From: Thuidium tamariscinum
Taxonomy: Eukaryota; Streptophyta; Bryopsida; Hypnales; Thuidiaceae
Length of the DNA stretch: 64,000 nt
Assembly (NCBI GenBank): GCA_947034885.2
Contig: OX344757.2
Span: forward strand, 23,554,001-23,618,000
Reading direction: 5' to 3'
Of the stretch, positions 11,041 to 23,190 are shown piece after piece. Made by a program: the position numbers and the translations under genes. The notes under the pieces were generated by a model. The model searched no databases. It had not been told where the DNA came from and saw only the letters and a program-made list of their open reading frames with translations. Position 1 is the stretch's first letter, and each line of letters opens with the position of its first letter.

Positions 11041-11830
11041 TCCCCTAAAACATAGTTTCTTCACTTTGAATGCAATTATCTTGCAATCTATGTGGTGAAA
11101 AATTTTGAAATTTTTTTCACATATTCTTATAGTATGATATTGTAAGATCCTACCATTACATTTGCAAAAAATTCCATTTCTAAATTTTTTTGCTCTTTGT
11201 ACTAGAAATGACAGTTTTGAGTGTTTTTTTGACAATTGCAACAAAGGAGTCGCCCACCCAAGGTCGCTCCCAAACAAGAGGTCACCCACCCGAGGTTGCC
11301 ATAGTCCTCCAAAACATAATTTCTACACTTTGAATGCAATTATCTTGCAATCTATGTGGTGAAAAATTTTGAAATTTTTTTCACATATTTTCATATTATA
11401 ATATTACAAGATCCTACCATTATATATGCAAAAAAATTTCATTTCTAAATTTTTTTGCTCTTTGTACTAAAAATGGCAGTTTTGAGTGTTTTTTTGACAA
11501 TTGCAACAAAGGAGTCGCCCACCCAAGGTCGCTCCCAAACAAGAGGTCACCCACCCGAGGTTGCCATAGTCCTCCAAAACATAATTTCTACACTTTGAAT
11601 GCAATTATCTTGCAATCTATGTGGTGAAAATTTTTGAAAATTTTTTCACATATTTTCATACTATAATATTACAAGATCCTACCATTATATATGCAAAAAA
11701 ATTTCATTTCTAAATTTTTTTGCTCTTTGTACTAAAAATGGCAGTTTTAAGTGTTTTTTGACAATTGCAACAAAGAGGTCGCCCACCTGTGGTCGCCTCT
11801 TGATAAGGTCGCCCCCAAACCAGAGGTTGC
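11041..11830 (+). repeat. 264-bp tandem repeat, about three units
   Basis: Units beginning near CATARTTTCTWCACTTTGAAT start at about 11051, 11314 and 11579. Each unit joins the right-hand interior of the TTAA-type family (TACAAGATCCT to GGCAGTTTT) to a GTCGCC-type tail (GGAGTCGCCCACCC). The first two junctions are nearly identical, so amplification happened after the two parts were joined. Confidence 0.8.
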
Positions 11831-12010
11831 TCACCCGAGGTTGCCCCTTGACAAGAGGTCGCCCTCAAAATTGGACACGTGGTCGCCCTATTTTGAAGCA
11901 CGGTCGTCCCTTCCGAAGTCACCCTCAAAATTAGACACACGGTCACTCTATCTTGAAGCGCGTTCACCCCACCCGAAGTCGCCCACCCAAAGTTCCACAT
12001 CACTATAAAC
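11765..12010 (+). repeat. GTCGCC-rich repeat block, locus 3
   Basis: Degenerate units of roughly 18-25 bases carry GAGGTCGCCC, GTGGTCGCC and GAAGTCGCCC. Long frames on both strands come from this composition and are not accepted as genes. Confidence 0.65.
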
Positions 12011-13540
12011 AATTTGCCACGTATGCCAAATCCATTTACCGTAGGATAAATTTTTTTTCCCTTACTTGACGGGCTGCAACGGGGTAGCAACATGTTGTCA
12101 CCTACGACATGCAACGTTGGACGTCCTATACAACACCAAAACCCAAAAATATGTCCGACAAGAAAACCCTGGTTTGAACCAATAAGTTAATGACACATAA
12201 GTGAGTACAAATGTAGGAAGTAATTAGTGGAAAAGTAGTTCTTGAATAATTGGAATTAGATGACTCTAGATGTTGGTCATTGGTCAAGTCAAACTTTTTC
12301 CTTTCAAGATTCACAGTAATTTCAATTCAAGAGATAAAATTACCAAATTTTTTGCAATCCCCATTATTTCTATCAATGCACCTGTAAAAATATTTGCTTT
12401 GCCTTGCACTATCCTAAATCATGTCCAAATGTACTTATTTAATTAGCTATAGGTACATGTATCTATTTTATATCACTAAATGAACTTTGGTTCATAGAGC
12501 AAACAAGAATTTAGAATAGCTACTAAGTTTAAACAATGGTCAAGTTTTACAAAACCGGTTTCACTGGAATGTTTCACTTGGTGTTCAAAGTGCCATGAAC
12601 AGAGATTTAAGAATTTATATAGATACAAGGTGTTTGTGTGCTCAAATGCTTTGATGGTCGCTTCATGGACCTCCTACCTTATTAGTAAGTGGCATGAGAA
12701 TTCTTTGGGGACTCCATACAGTTTTTGTGCCACAGGTTATAATTTTCTCATTAAAACTTTATCACGGAGTACCATACAAAGTGCATACAAAGTCTACACC
12801 ACATACAGCTTTTGCATCACACTTTAAGTATTTTATCAATCTGTCACTTAGTATCTTACAGAATATACCGTCACTTAATGTCTCACAGAATATACTGGAA
12901 GTAGAAAACCTCCCAATCTCACATGCTATGCAATTTTTTTATTCATTCAAAACCAAAGTTGAACAACACGCCCTCAAATTCGTGAGAGTGACGTACAACC
13001 ATGGCGCCCGTTGAAAAGTTGATCGAAACCTCATCTCTGCATTATTCCTGGTTTTAGAGCTCCGAGCACTTAAGCTTTTTAAAGTGTCAGGATCATTTCA
13101 GCCCTCGATCAGAAACATGGCAATTTAACAGACTTGAATACAAACACTTTTTAAAGGCTTTGACTGAGATGAATTGAAAGAAAGAAATTCAGTAACAGAT
13201 AGGCCCACACTTCGAATCACACTAATCTAGTGCAGACGAAGTGCAGTTCAATCAAAGTGCGATCAATTTCCTTCCAGCTCAGGGTCACCTACCGAACAGA
13301 CTTTAGGAGGCATCTAGCTCAGAACTTCTCTCAATCTTCACGATCCCAACTTCAACACAAATCCCAACTTCTACACAATCCTGCGAATTGAAATTGGCCA
13401 AAGCTAGCAAGAAGAATCGAAGCTGCATTGGGGAAACCACTCCGATTTGAAGGAGCCTTGTTGAAATCGATCGTTGGATCGAAGCTCTTCAATCCATCGA
13501 GTAGATGATCCGGAAATCTACTCAGAAACCCAATAATTAG
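12010..13540. other. Intergenic DNA downstream of gene 1
   Basis: Composition changes near 13000 from AT-rich repeat-type DNA to balanced composition continuing into gene 1. Frames at 12630-13014 and 13352-13609 show no domain; the latter overlaps exon 2 of gene 1 in another frame. The 3' UTR of gene 1 should lie just below 13542, but I see no clear polyadenylation signal. Confidence 0.35.
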
Positions 13541-13541
13541 G

Positions 13542-14775
13542 CTATTCGTGCACATAGTAAGCGTAGTCCGCGGTGTAACTGGACAAATAGATGTCCCCCA
13601 CCTTAGCACCGGCTGTGGAGCTTGGTGGCAAACCCTTAACAGTGTTGATACGCTGAATGTACTTCACATCTCCGAAATACTTCCTGCCAGACCATCAACA
13701 ACTTGCACTAATTAGCATCCATATATATACCTCTATGCTTTCGACGTAAACACCTTCAAATTTGCTAATAAGAATGGCGAAATTTCAAGAGGCTGGCACT
13801 TCTCCAGACGCCTGTCTGAAATCTCAGATGTACTCAAATCCTAATTTCTGAAGCTCAGAGCATTTGAATGCCATAATTCTGTAGCTCTGAAACATGCCAA
13901 TTTAACGAATCTTAAATACCAATGACTGTGTGGAGACCTGTGAATGGCTACTGTGCATCCAATTTTCAGATTCGTAACTCTGTGAGAACTGTCAATTTCA
14001 GTGCTCCAAAGCTCGGAGCACTTGAATGCAACAGTTTTTTTAAAAGAGTCTAATCATCAATAACCATGTGGCGAACAGTGAGTGACTGAGTGATTTCATC
14101 CAGTTGCGAATTTTGCCCTGTGCCGTCAATATCAGTGCTTCAGAGCCATCAAATGGCTGCGTTCTAATTGAGGGCCGTGTCGGAGTCTCAATTAACCGGT
14201 TCTCTAGTCCAGGTTACGTAATACATATAGACAAGCATCTAAAGCATGCACTTCAAATCTACTAACGTTATCTAGGACGTAGTTCTGAATTTACGGGCAG
14301 TATGTAAGATATCGAAAAATGAATTTGACGGGGTAGAGAATCGATCTTGCACTTACTTGCTTCCTTCGTTGTTGGTTGCCCTGAGGAGCACCCAAGCAAT
14401 GCTATTCTCGTCGACCGTGACGCGTTCAATTGCCACCCCCGTGACCAGACTTTCCGGCACGCCGTAAGAAGGAAGCGTTTCCCAGGTGGGCTGCCCGCCC
14501 TCACTGTCCGGGTGCTTCAAGTAATAGTGTCGCCCAACAAGCTTCTTCCCTTCGTACAACTTCGCCTTGGCACTGTAATTCTCCCAACTGGTGCCATTGA
14601 ATCGGTAATACTGGTCGCCGACGGCGAACAGAAACACCTGCAGCTTGTAGTGCGCGGGAACCTCGATGGCCTCCGGGACTTGAGGCGTGGTGTAAGTTTT
14701 CAAGTCTCGGGAACCAAGCACACACAGTGCCAGGGAGAGAAGGATCAACACTCGGGATGCTAGTGGTAACGCCAT
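13542..14775 (-). CDS. Secreted DUF3455 family protein, two exons
   Basis: Exon 1 is 14775-14357 and exon 2 is 13683-13542, joined across a 673-bp GT-AG intron (donor GTAAGT, acceptor TGGCAG). The product is 186 aa. The start is the first ATG after the TATA box. Residues 1-22 form a signal peptide (hydrophobic core LILLSLALCVLG), then RDL at 23-25. DUF3455 features are the YKLQVFLFAVGDQYYRFNGT block, a KAKLYEGKKLVGRHYY block, WETLP, SIAWVLL, FGDVKYIQRINT and, at the C-terminus, YTADYAYYV. Two N-glycosylation sequons are seen (N60, N66). Many family members have a cysteine two residues after the first aromatic of the GVQxYxC motif; here it is absent (QYYRF). The intron falls between the conserved SK and FGE/D blocks. 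The family's function is unknown; fungal members are sometimes labelled malate dehydrogenase without support. Secretion to the cell wall or apoplast is inferred from the signal peptide. Confidence 0.88.
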
Positions 14776-14894
14776 TTGATCGATCAGCTAACTAGGCTGG
14801 GTTCGATCGATCTGGGTTCAGTCTAGTTTCGATCAGTCCGGCCCCTGTTTCGAAACTGCAGTAGTACTTCTCGATCCCTGATTAAACAGCTTTG

Positions 14895-14900
14895 TATATA
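14895..14900 (-). promoter_or_regulatory. Candidate TATA box of gene 1
   Basis: TATATA on the minus strand lies 120 bases upstream of the ATG. No other ATG lies between it and the start, so the chosen start is the first AUG of the likely transcript. Confidence 0.55.
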
Positions 14901-14909
14901 CCACGACTT

Positions 14910-17235
14910 TCAAACAAACGGGCTGAATTGGTACTATGGATTGGTACTACGTCGACCAAGGTCTCACATGCAAACTCCAAGAGAAGGAATTCGAGGACGC
15001 TAGCTTGAACCAGTACGTACGAAAATCATGCAATACATCTCTATAATTCTAGCAGTACGTCAATCCCAAGTCCAGTTCGTCAGGAGTGGAATTGAGTAGC
15101 ACTACCACACGAAGTTGGATCTGAAAGCGAAAAAAATGATTGAAAGATTCTAGCTTAGTTTCAACTGGTACGCACAAAATAATGCAACAACAGTAAGTAT
15201 ATTCCTCCTTTCGTTCCTGCTTGAATTGAACAAACTCTTGTGTACGTTTTGTCGATGTCGAGTGCGGTTCTTCGCGATCGATCGATCGATAGTCAGTTAT
15301 TAATTGTGAAGCTGTCTTCTTCAAACCTCTTGTTCTTATTAACTCTTGAACACGGCTTCCTCAGACTGAAATTAATCCACACTACTCGGGACCCGAGTGA
15401 CTGGCCGTAAAATGACATTATTATAATATAATGTCCCAGAGAGCAGGAAGTTTCTTCTCGAAAACTCGGGAGTGTGCGCGCCAGACTGCCAGGCCAAAGC
15501 ACTTCGTGAGCTGCTCTTCACGTGGGCAGTGTTCGGAATTTCTTTGGAGTTTTACCTGTTTTTCTAGATTAATTCCCATGTTGAACCGGTTTTTTAAGTA
15601 CAGAGTCCGGTTATTGTCTCTATTTTTCTGGGTAGAAGTTTCATTGGTTTTTTCACGGGCCTTTTCCCGATGTTTTCAACCAGGGTTTTCCCGATTTCAC
15701 CGGTCAACTGATCTAGACGCCGGTTATAGCCGCCGGTTTCAGTTTCCTGAGCTTGAAGTGATTTAACGCAAGCTCTGGTTGCTGTGTTGACTTCGATGTC
15801 TGTGAATCAACGAGCAAATTACATTGTTCACGAGTAAATCCATTATCTTCACGTACCGAGTACACCTTTTGGGATCTTCTTCGATCGTTTGACCTGTTGA
15901 AATGAAATGGGAATCATTTAATTTGATATTGCGTGGAGACCTTCGTGCAGATGAGCTGGACTGCTGGATGATAATTTATTCTAATTTGCTGGAGGAGAAC
16001 TGAAGGTGCTGCCTGGCGCTGTCCCGTCCCAGCAGCCTTGCTTCACCTCCCCGGCCCGGTAGTTCCGGTACAGTACCGAGGATGGAGCGTCAATTCCGTT
16101 TCATAATTTCATTGGCGGATTCCATGCGCCATTCACATTGACATCAATAGCTTAATGTGCCTGAGCTTCATCTGTCGATAGTTATGCGCGCAGATTGCAT
16201 TGTGCACCGTTACGTTAGAATTTCCACCCAATCCCTCCAAGCTCCCTAAATCATTTCATCTCAGATTTTCTTTCTTCAGGGTCCACGGCACCACTATAAT
16301 TACTGGAATTGCGCGAAATTAACAAAATCGAGCTTACGGCGAGTTTCTTCAATACAAGCATCGTCACGCCAGGCTACTTACACTATGATCCATGTAATAA
16401 GTAAGTCGGTTTTGAAACGCTCTGCTCCCTTTCCGTCAATTCGTGTAGAATAAAATCAAACCCACAAGCCGAAATGTTCAGATTTGCATGATCCGCATGA
16501 TTGGGTACGTTCCGGGGTACGATTCGCTGTTTCTATCGATCGAGCCAAGTACTGTAACACCAGGTATGCCGCTCTGAATATCCGATTGGACTGAGTAAGA
16601 GAAATTATTGTGTTCTCGACCCTTGCAACGCCTGACGTGCATGCTCATCTGTCACCTGTGGGAGGGTCCGAAAGTATGATCCATCATTTGGCATGGCCTG
16701 AAAGAAATTCATATTCTACTCCTTATTTTATTAATTTATTGCAGCCGAATTGGCGGGCGCCCTTAGCATAATGGAACCGACAAAAGGCACTGCAAAAGCA
16801 ATACTAAAAGCTGGGGTGTTTGAAATTGTGCGTCATCGATCTGCTACGAAAAAATCACTATTCATTTGTACAGCAAAAATACAGAACCCATTACAGAATG
16901 AAAAGCTTCACTATTAGTTGTAGACTAAGAGCTGGAACCACATGATATTATCTGATGCAATGCTTCAGGCTAGGAAGGCTTATCTTTTGACACACGTGCT
17001 GTCTGTCTGCCGCCACGCTTGATCCAGTCTCGCAGGCTCAAAGTCTTGGAATATTCAAAGTGCCGGTACGCGTGGGTCCATGACATTGTTGACCCGATGA
17101 AGCTTTCTAACGTAACAGTGTTAAATAAGTTAGTTGTTCCCCACAGTCAGCTCAGGTGACCCATGGAACTATCGAAATCCGATTGCTGAGAGCTGCCCCA
17201 CAGCCCCACAGCAATTTATATGTATATACAATTGA
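14910..17235. other. Balanced-composition upstream region, no gene recognised
   Basis: This 2.3-kb stretch has far more CpG and G+C than the surrounding repeats and holds a short GATCGATC run (15277-15290). A 111-codon frame at 15431-15766 is rich in F, S and R, with no signal peptide or domain, and is not accepted. The stretch may be the upstream regulatory region of gene 1 or an unrecognised non-coding transcript. Confidence 0.35.
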
Positions 17236-17239
17236 AAAA

Positions 17240-17548
17240 ATGGCGAATTTTGTTAAAATGGCGGTATTTCATTAATTTGACACTTTTGATAGTTTAGACA
17301 ACACGGTCTGAAATCTACACCTGTCATAGATTTTCGAAATCTATATGTGTGGATTTCTGAAATCCATACCTGTCCAAGATGTTTCAGATTGCGCGATCTG
17401 AAATCTAAATCAGTCGTAGATTTTGGAAATCTATATATGTCATAGATGTCTGAAAATCTATACCTATCTTAGATATCAATTTTCAGTTCAGACTGCGCGG
17501 TTTGAAAAATGGCATTTGGAATACCGCCATTTTAACGAAATTGGCCAT
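17240..17548. mobile_element. MITE with TIR ATGGCSAATTTYGTTAAAAT
   Basis: The terminal inverted repeats of about 28 bases are nearly perfect. The interior holds several diverged copies of a GAAATCTATAYMTGTCATAG-like word. The element at 39259-40194 has related ends. No clear TSD was found. Confidence 0.7.
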
Positions 17549-17559
17549 AAAAGTAACTA

Positions 17560-18740
17560 GAAAAATAAATTAATCACCAATCCGACATGAGGGCACGCAC
17601 CCGGGTACTAGGTGGGGACACAACTCTCATATTATACAGCCTTGATTATAATCATTTTTAAATGTATTTTAATCTATTCTTAAAGTATACAATTTGTTTT
17701 AATTTAGGAAATTCTTATAATCCATTTAATAAGGAATTCAAAAATGTAATTATATACATATATGAAATGAATATTCTTTGAAGATAATAATGGCATTAAA
17801 AACTTAATTATAAGAATTTTTTAATATATGTATTATGGGCTGAGCTATTCAACTTTGGGGGCTTTTTTTTATAAGAAATTAATTTTGATTGGAGAAAACT
17901 TCTTCTATAAATTTTTAAAAACTATGTATAGGTGTTTCAATTTTTTATATATATTGAGAGTTTTTTTTTCTAAAATGTATGTAATGCAACATTTTTTACA
18001 TATGATTTTCTTTTAATTTGGCCTTCACCTAACTTTTTGGTCTTTTTAATTTGATATAGTTTTAACAAAAGCCACCCCGTCTAATCCATTTTAATGCCAA
18101 TGACCCCTATATATAATACAAAAGTTGTGTACCTAGGGGCTTACGAGCTTATATAAAACTAACAAGATTCCTTGTAGGTTAATTTGGGCTAATTTTTCTC
18201 CATTTGCACATTTGCATGAAGTCAAGCAACCCCTCAAAGGATTGAAATTTTATCTAATGTAGGATTCTACATTAGACCCTAGCAAAATTGAGATCCTACT
18301 TGAACTCCAAGTCCCATTTAATCATCTATTGTTTTGTATATAATATAATTTAGAAATATTTCTATTGCAAATTGAATATGAAAGTGCCCCTAATATTTTT
18401 GAACATTGGTGAATTTCATCACCATTAATTTTTCTCAAAAAGTGTTTTTCCTATTTTTATAAATTAAAATATAAAACTACAATAAAAATAAATGTTTTCA
18501 TGAAATTTTGCACTTTTCAAGTTCTTTTAAATGGAGAATTTTTCTTTGATTTTCCTTTACAAAGGACAATCTTCTTAAAAGTGTATGTGTAAAACATATT
18601 TCACTTTCTTTTTTAAATTCAATTATAAAGAAAAAAATGAGTATTTTGCAAATCACTACAAAAATTATATGGTGTTTCTTGCAATGATCCATACATATAT
18701 ATATCCAAAGTTCACATTTTAATAAATAGTTTAAATTTTA
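17560..18740. other. AT-rich stretch, nothing recognised
   Basis: Short low-complexity frames only. No element ends were recognised. Confidence 0.4.
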
Positions 18741-18745
18741 GGATT

Positions 18746-19242
18746 GGGTGAATGCAAGAAAGACTTGTACTATTTGGCGTCACAATTTGAGTGACCGAAT
18801 TGTCATATCCTATAACTTTTGAAGCATTAACTGTTTGAGCTTGAAAATTTTATTGAAGATGGCTAATTTGATAGTAATCAGAACTCTTATTTTTCGAAAA
18901 TTTTCAAAAATCATTTTATACTTAAATTTTGATTTAGCTAATTTGTCACACTTTACGGTTTAGGGGTTTTTAGTACTGGAGAGTACTTAAAATTAATGAT
19001 TTAGAGTTGAGATTTATGGGGTCTATTCCTACACTAGATAGGCATGTTTCCATGGAAGGACATTTAAAAATTCATTATTCTCTCTTGTGTGCACATTTTT
19101 ATCCTTTTAAAGGTATATACATCAAACATATTTTTCACTTTTAAAAAAAATTGATTTACTAATTATACAGTACATCCAAAGAAAAAAAATGAATATTGTA
19201 CTAAATGCTACGCTTTTTGGCAAGTCTTTCTTGCAATGACCC
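18746..19242. mobile_element. GCAAGAAA-family MITE, short copy
   Basis: The left end is GGGTGAATGCAAGAAAGACT and the right end is the inverse, AGTCTTTCTTGCAATGACCC. At 497 bp it is shorter than the usual 723-743 bp of the family. The flanks GATT and AATT suggest a decayed 4-bp TSD. Confidence 0.75.
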
Positions 19243-19244
19243 AA

Positions 19245-19940
19245 TTTTTGAAGCTAAATAAAGTTTTACCAAAGTTTTAAGCAAATACTGTTTTCGTTAT
19301 TTTTTTGTTTTAGTTGAATACCCTTTAAAGCCTACTTTGGGAAAAAAATTACAATTTTCTATCAAAATTTTTGCATTAGAGTGTCCATTGCAAGCCTTGA
19401 TTTTTCTAGTGGTAGAGTTTCTTAAAATTTTAGTTTGAATTTACGTAGTAATAGTTTTAATAAAATTAAAAAAACATCAAATTTTGGGCTTTTTGTATAG
19501 TTTTGAAAAAAAATTTAAAAAAAAGAAAATTCCTTTGACATTTAAGAGTTAATTTAATTTCATAAGCAAGTTCTAAATTCAAATAGGATTTCTTTTGGTT
19601 AAAATTCAAATCAAGAGCAAGTAGATAAAGGTTGTGAAAATACATTTGAAGGGCATCTTTTGTGATCTTTTTGCTTCTTATTTTGTAGAACAATCAACAA
19701 TACCTTCAAGAGGATATTTTTACCAATATGAAGTACAAATACATCCAATAAATTTTCTAACCAATAAAGATATGAAAGTTAAATCAAGCCTTCATCTTGC
19801 AATTTCATTTGAAGTTATCTAAAGGTCACTTTTGCAGCATGATGATGCTTAAAAGGATTAATCCTTTAGGGTTAATTCTTTAGGGGTTAACCCTTTAGTG
19901 CCCAACTAACTACTATGTGAACATTAGATAGTTGGAATTC

Positions 19941-19945
<5 letters not shown>
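19245..19945. other. AT-rich stretch with decayed repeat fragments
   Basis: Wording near 19380 (GTGTCCATTGCAAGCCTTG) resembles a fragment at 35.95 kb and the interior of the 29.1-kb TTAA element. TTAACCC and GGGGTTAA words lie near 19870-19900, but no complete element can be drawn. Confidence 0.4.

Positions 19946-19947
<2 letters not shown>

Positions 19948-20010
<63 letters not shown>
19948..20010. repeat. (TA)n microsatellite, 63 bp
   Basis: An uninterrupted alternating TA run of about 31 repeats. Confidence 0.95.
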
Positions 20011-20013
<3 letters not shown>

Positions 20014-20049
20014 TGAAATGACATGTGAAGTTTAGAGTTTAGAGTTGCC

Positions 20050-21430
20050 TCACAGTTGTATAATAGTATATAAAATGGTATGAATCAAAGATATCATATC
20101 ACTGTAAAATTAAAAATTAACGAACAATGATTATATACACATATGATAAAATTGAGGGCTTTTGTAGCATATTTTTGATTTGATATAAATTTTCTTCACT
20201 TTTTGTACAAAATTAACTATAATTTCAAATTTTCAATGAAAAAAAATTGAAATTTGCAGAACTTGTAAAAGACATGTGATCTCCACCCTAAAAAATAAAT
20301 ACAAAAATTTCATTCATATATAGTTGAAAAATAGCAACAATTAAATGAAAGGATTGTGAGGCTTGAAATTCATAGACATGGTTCTATATATCTTTTAATG
20401 GTTTGACTCTCTGAACAAAGCATCAATAAAGCAAATTCTCCAAAAAATAAAAATAAAAACCAACTCAATGTTTGTGTTCTTTTGGAACCAAATGCATCAT
20501 CTTCCTTAACGCCTAAACACCCAAATTGTGTTTTTTTGGCAACATCACAACTTTGGTAGCTCACTACAAATGAAGTTTTTGTATTTTTTCTTTGAAATTT
20601 TTACACAACAATTTCCCAAGGAGTGCCTTTAAGGCCCAACAATTCTCATAACTTTTGACTACATAATTATAAAGTTATTATACATGTAGTTTTCATTGCT
20701 TAGCAAGTAACTTATGCAATAAAAAAAAACTTTTTTTTAAATTATTTTTTCACCAAATAAAATTTTGAAATTGTTTTTTTAGATTTATATCTAAGTGGAA
20801 AGCTTTGAATCATTGTATTTTGATCAATGAGTCAAAAGCTTTGAGCAATTTTAGTTTGGGATAGTTGTAGGGATAGTTTGCAAGTAGTTATAGAATCTCT
20901 ACCCTACAAAAGTTTGGGATCCTTTATTTAATTCCATTTTTAATATTTTTGGAAAAAACTGAAAATTTCAGATGTATTTTGTTTATAACATCTTAACCAT
21001 TGGAATGGGCGTTTTTCAATTCCATAAATATATTATTCACAATTTAGTATTTTGAGTCGTTTTCTACTTCTTTTTACTTATTATATTATTCCTATATGTT
21101 GTATAATTCCAAATGATTTGAAATTTTTCAAGTATGTAGCCAACTTGTCTTAAAGAATAAATCTAAAGAGTTACCACTGGTTTGAACTTTTTTTCATACA
21201 AATGTGACCTTGTAAAGTGTAGCAAGGCCCCATAAATGATTTTGTCAATTCAAATACTAATATCTTGCAATTTGCATGGTGGAAAATTCTAAAATACTTT
21301 CCCAATCTTTTCAAACTAGCTTACTACAAGATCCCATAGTTACATGTGTCAAAAAATGTTTTTTTCCTAAAATTTGGTACTCGTATTAGAAATGGCAGTT
21401 TTGGAGCATTCTTTTGGTGAAAATATAGTC
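20050..21430. mobile_element. Decayed TTAA-family sequence, single-arm relative of the 25.6-kb foldback
   Basis: From about 20506 to 20900 the order of words (TAGCTCACTACAAATG, TTTTTACACAA, AAGGCCCAACAATT, AGTCAAAAG) follows one arm of the foldback at 25610-26369 without a second arm. From 21240 to 21420, words match the right interior of the 48.9-kb element (TACAAGATCC, GAAATGGCAGTTTTG). Ends are not clear. Confidence 0.5.
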
Positions 21431-21820
21431 AAACACATTTTGGGATTAAACTAAAAAAGACTCAAATTTGAGCCCTAATTCAATGTTTCTATTGTTGTGA
21501 TATAAGTTGTATTCTTTTTACAAATAGAAATTAGATTTTTGTTTTAAAATTGCTTTTATTTAAATATTAAGTTGACAAGAAAAATGTCATATTTGAAAGC
21601 ATTAGTGAAGGCATTTTATTATTATTATATTGGAAATATATATATAAAGGATTTTTTTATAGTAATAGTATTGAAGAGTTATTTGCTAATGCAATAGCAA
21701 AGTCCTTTCTTTTATATTAAAGGCATTTTGGTTCATTCACAAACAAATACTACCACAAATACAAGCCTTATACTTTTCTAAATAAACTACAAATTTTACA
21801 AATTTTACAATATCTTTAGT
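21430..21820. other. AT-rich stretch, nothing recognised
   Basis: No coding signature or element end was seen. Confidence 0.35.
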
Positions 21821-21865
21821 AGATCCAATGTGAAAAGCTTGGAGTCATGGTGTTTTGTATTTTAT

Positions 21866-23190
21866 GAGAATCAAGGGAGATCATGATGGAATGAGGGGTG
21901 ATCCATTTGGCATATTAGATGATGGCACAATGAGGATATTTGAGGAATTCAACTTTTTTATAAGGCAACAATAAGATGAACAATGAAAAGAAGCATTAGC
22001 AACTAAAGTGTTGCATTCTATTGTCTATAAAATGCATCAATTTGATAGGTGAGACATTTCATATTATGTTCACTTTTATGCAAAAAAGATGGAGTTGAAT
22101 AGGATCTCAAAGCATAAGATGGCTGTTCAAAATGTTTGAGTTCTTTGTATATCTTGAGATTAATGGAAGAGTGAGTGAATTAAAAAAGAATGATGGTAAA
22201 ACTTGCAGTGCGTTTGAAAAAGCATTAAAAGAAATTAAAAAAAACTTATAAAGAATTATGAAGGGTGACTAAAAAGACATTTTTGGAGTAGGTTGTACAC
22301 TTGAGTAAGAGTTTATTAGCAAATAAGCTATTGCCAAGGAGTTTGAGCACCAATTTGTATAGCTAATATAAACAAAATTGAGAGTGACCTTTGAAGTAAA
22401 GAGGACGGAATTGTTTATTCAAGTGGTGTATCAATGGTTACAATGGAACCTTGAACCACTTCAAAGATTGTAGTGAAGAGTGTGGGTTAAAATTTGATAA
22501 GAAGGATTTTGACGGAGTTGCGTCATTGCTTTCTAAGAGATAATGGTACAAAGATAAGTCTTTAGTGAGCAATGCTAAAGCTAAGATATTAGCCATGATG
22601 CACCCTTGTAGCAATCCATCTTGTTCTAAACCTTTTCATGTTTCTTCAAAGCTTGACGATTAATTTGGAAAATTTATCTATAGATGTATTAGTAAGGATA
22701 TGTAAGATTTGAAGCTAAAGCTTGCTATGCTTGAAGAGAAAGGCCAAGTTTTAGGTGACCCAATTTCACGACAAAAATTTGAGGAGATTGAAAGAAAGAT
22801 GCCTCTATGTTACATCTGGTATAAAAATTTCAAATATTCACCAGAGTAGGAATTGTCCTCATTTCACAAAGGCATTGCTTAATAATGTTGTATATATACA
22901 AAATTTACTTCATTTATTCATATAAGAGAGATGGGATCACCATTGGAGATGAACTTTGGTAATGGTGGCATGAAAGTATTAGTAGAGGGATTGTCAATAG
23001 AATAGGCAAGTATGGAAGCAAAAGGAAGTATATACAAAATTGGTTTTGTTCATGATAGTGCAAATGTAAGCAATGACCCTAAACCAAGCCAAGTCAATGC
23101 AATGTGGTTAAGAGATATAGAACTTGGTAACAATAAAATACTTATCTCAAAGAAAAATTGCATATAGGAAGAAATTCAAATTGTCACACT
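21866..23190 (+). pseudogene. Decayed retroelement-like coding stretch (gag-like, uncertain)
   Basis: Switching among plus-strand frames gives a long protein-like trace full of stops. From 21880 it includes IFEEFNFFIR, then a block reading KEALATKVLHSIVYKMHQFD, then ISYYVHFYAKKMELNRISK. It is followed by a charged segment (ISKDM, LKLKLAMLEEKGQVLGDPIS) and a further trace up to about 23190 (GNGGMKVLVEGLS, NAMWLRDIELGNNKI). The block of aromatic and charged residues around MELNRI resembles retrotransposon gag proteins, but no zinc knuckle, protease or RT motif is present. It could equally be another transposon protein. Several stops and frame changes show it is inactive. Confidence 0.4.

Noticed and set aside
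11710..12114. 134-codon minus-strand frame
   Set aside because: It runs through the GTCGCC block and the 264-bp tandem repeat. Composition follows the repeat and no domain is seen.
14347..14763. 138-codon plus-strand frame opposite exon 1 of gene 1
   Set aside because: It is antisense to a supported exon, with no domain and no promoter.
15431..15766. 111-codon plus-strand frame upstream of gene 1
   Set aside because: It is rich in F, S and R with no domain, and the region has no promoter in that direction that I can see.
19948..20010. TA run as a replication origin or promoter
   Set aside because: A simple (TA)n microsatellite explains it, and no associated gene is present.
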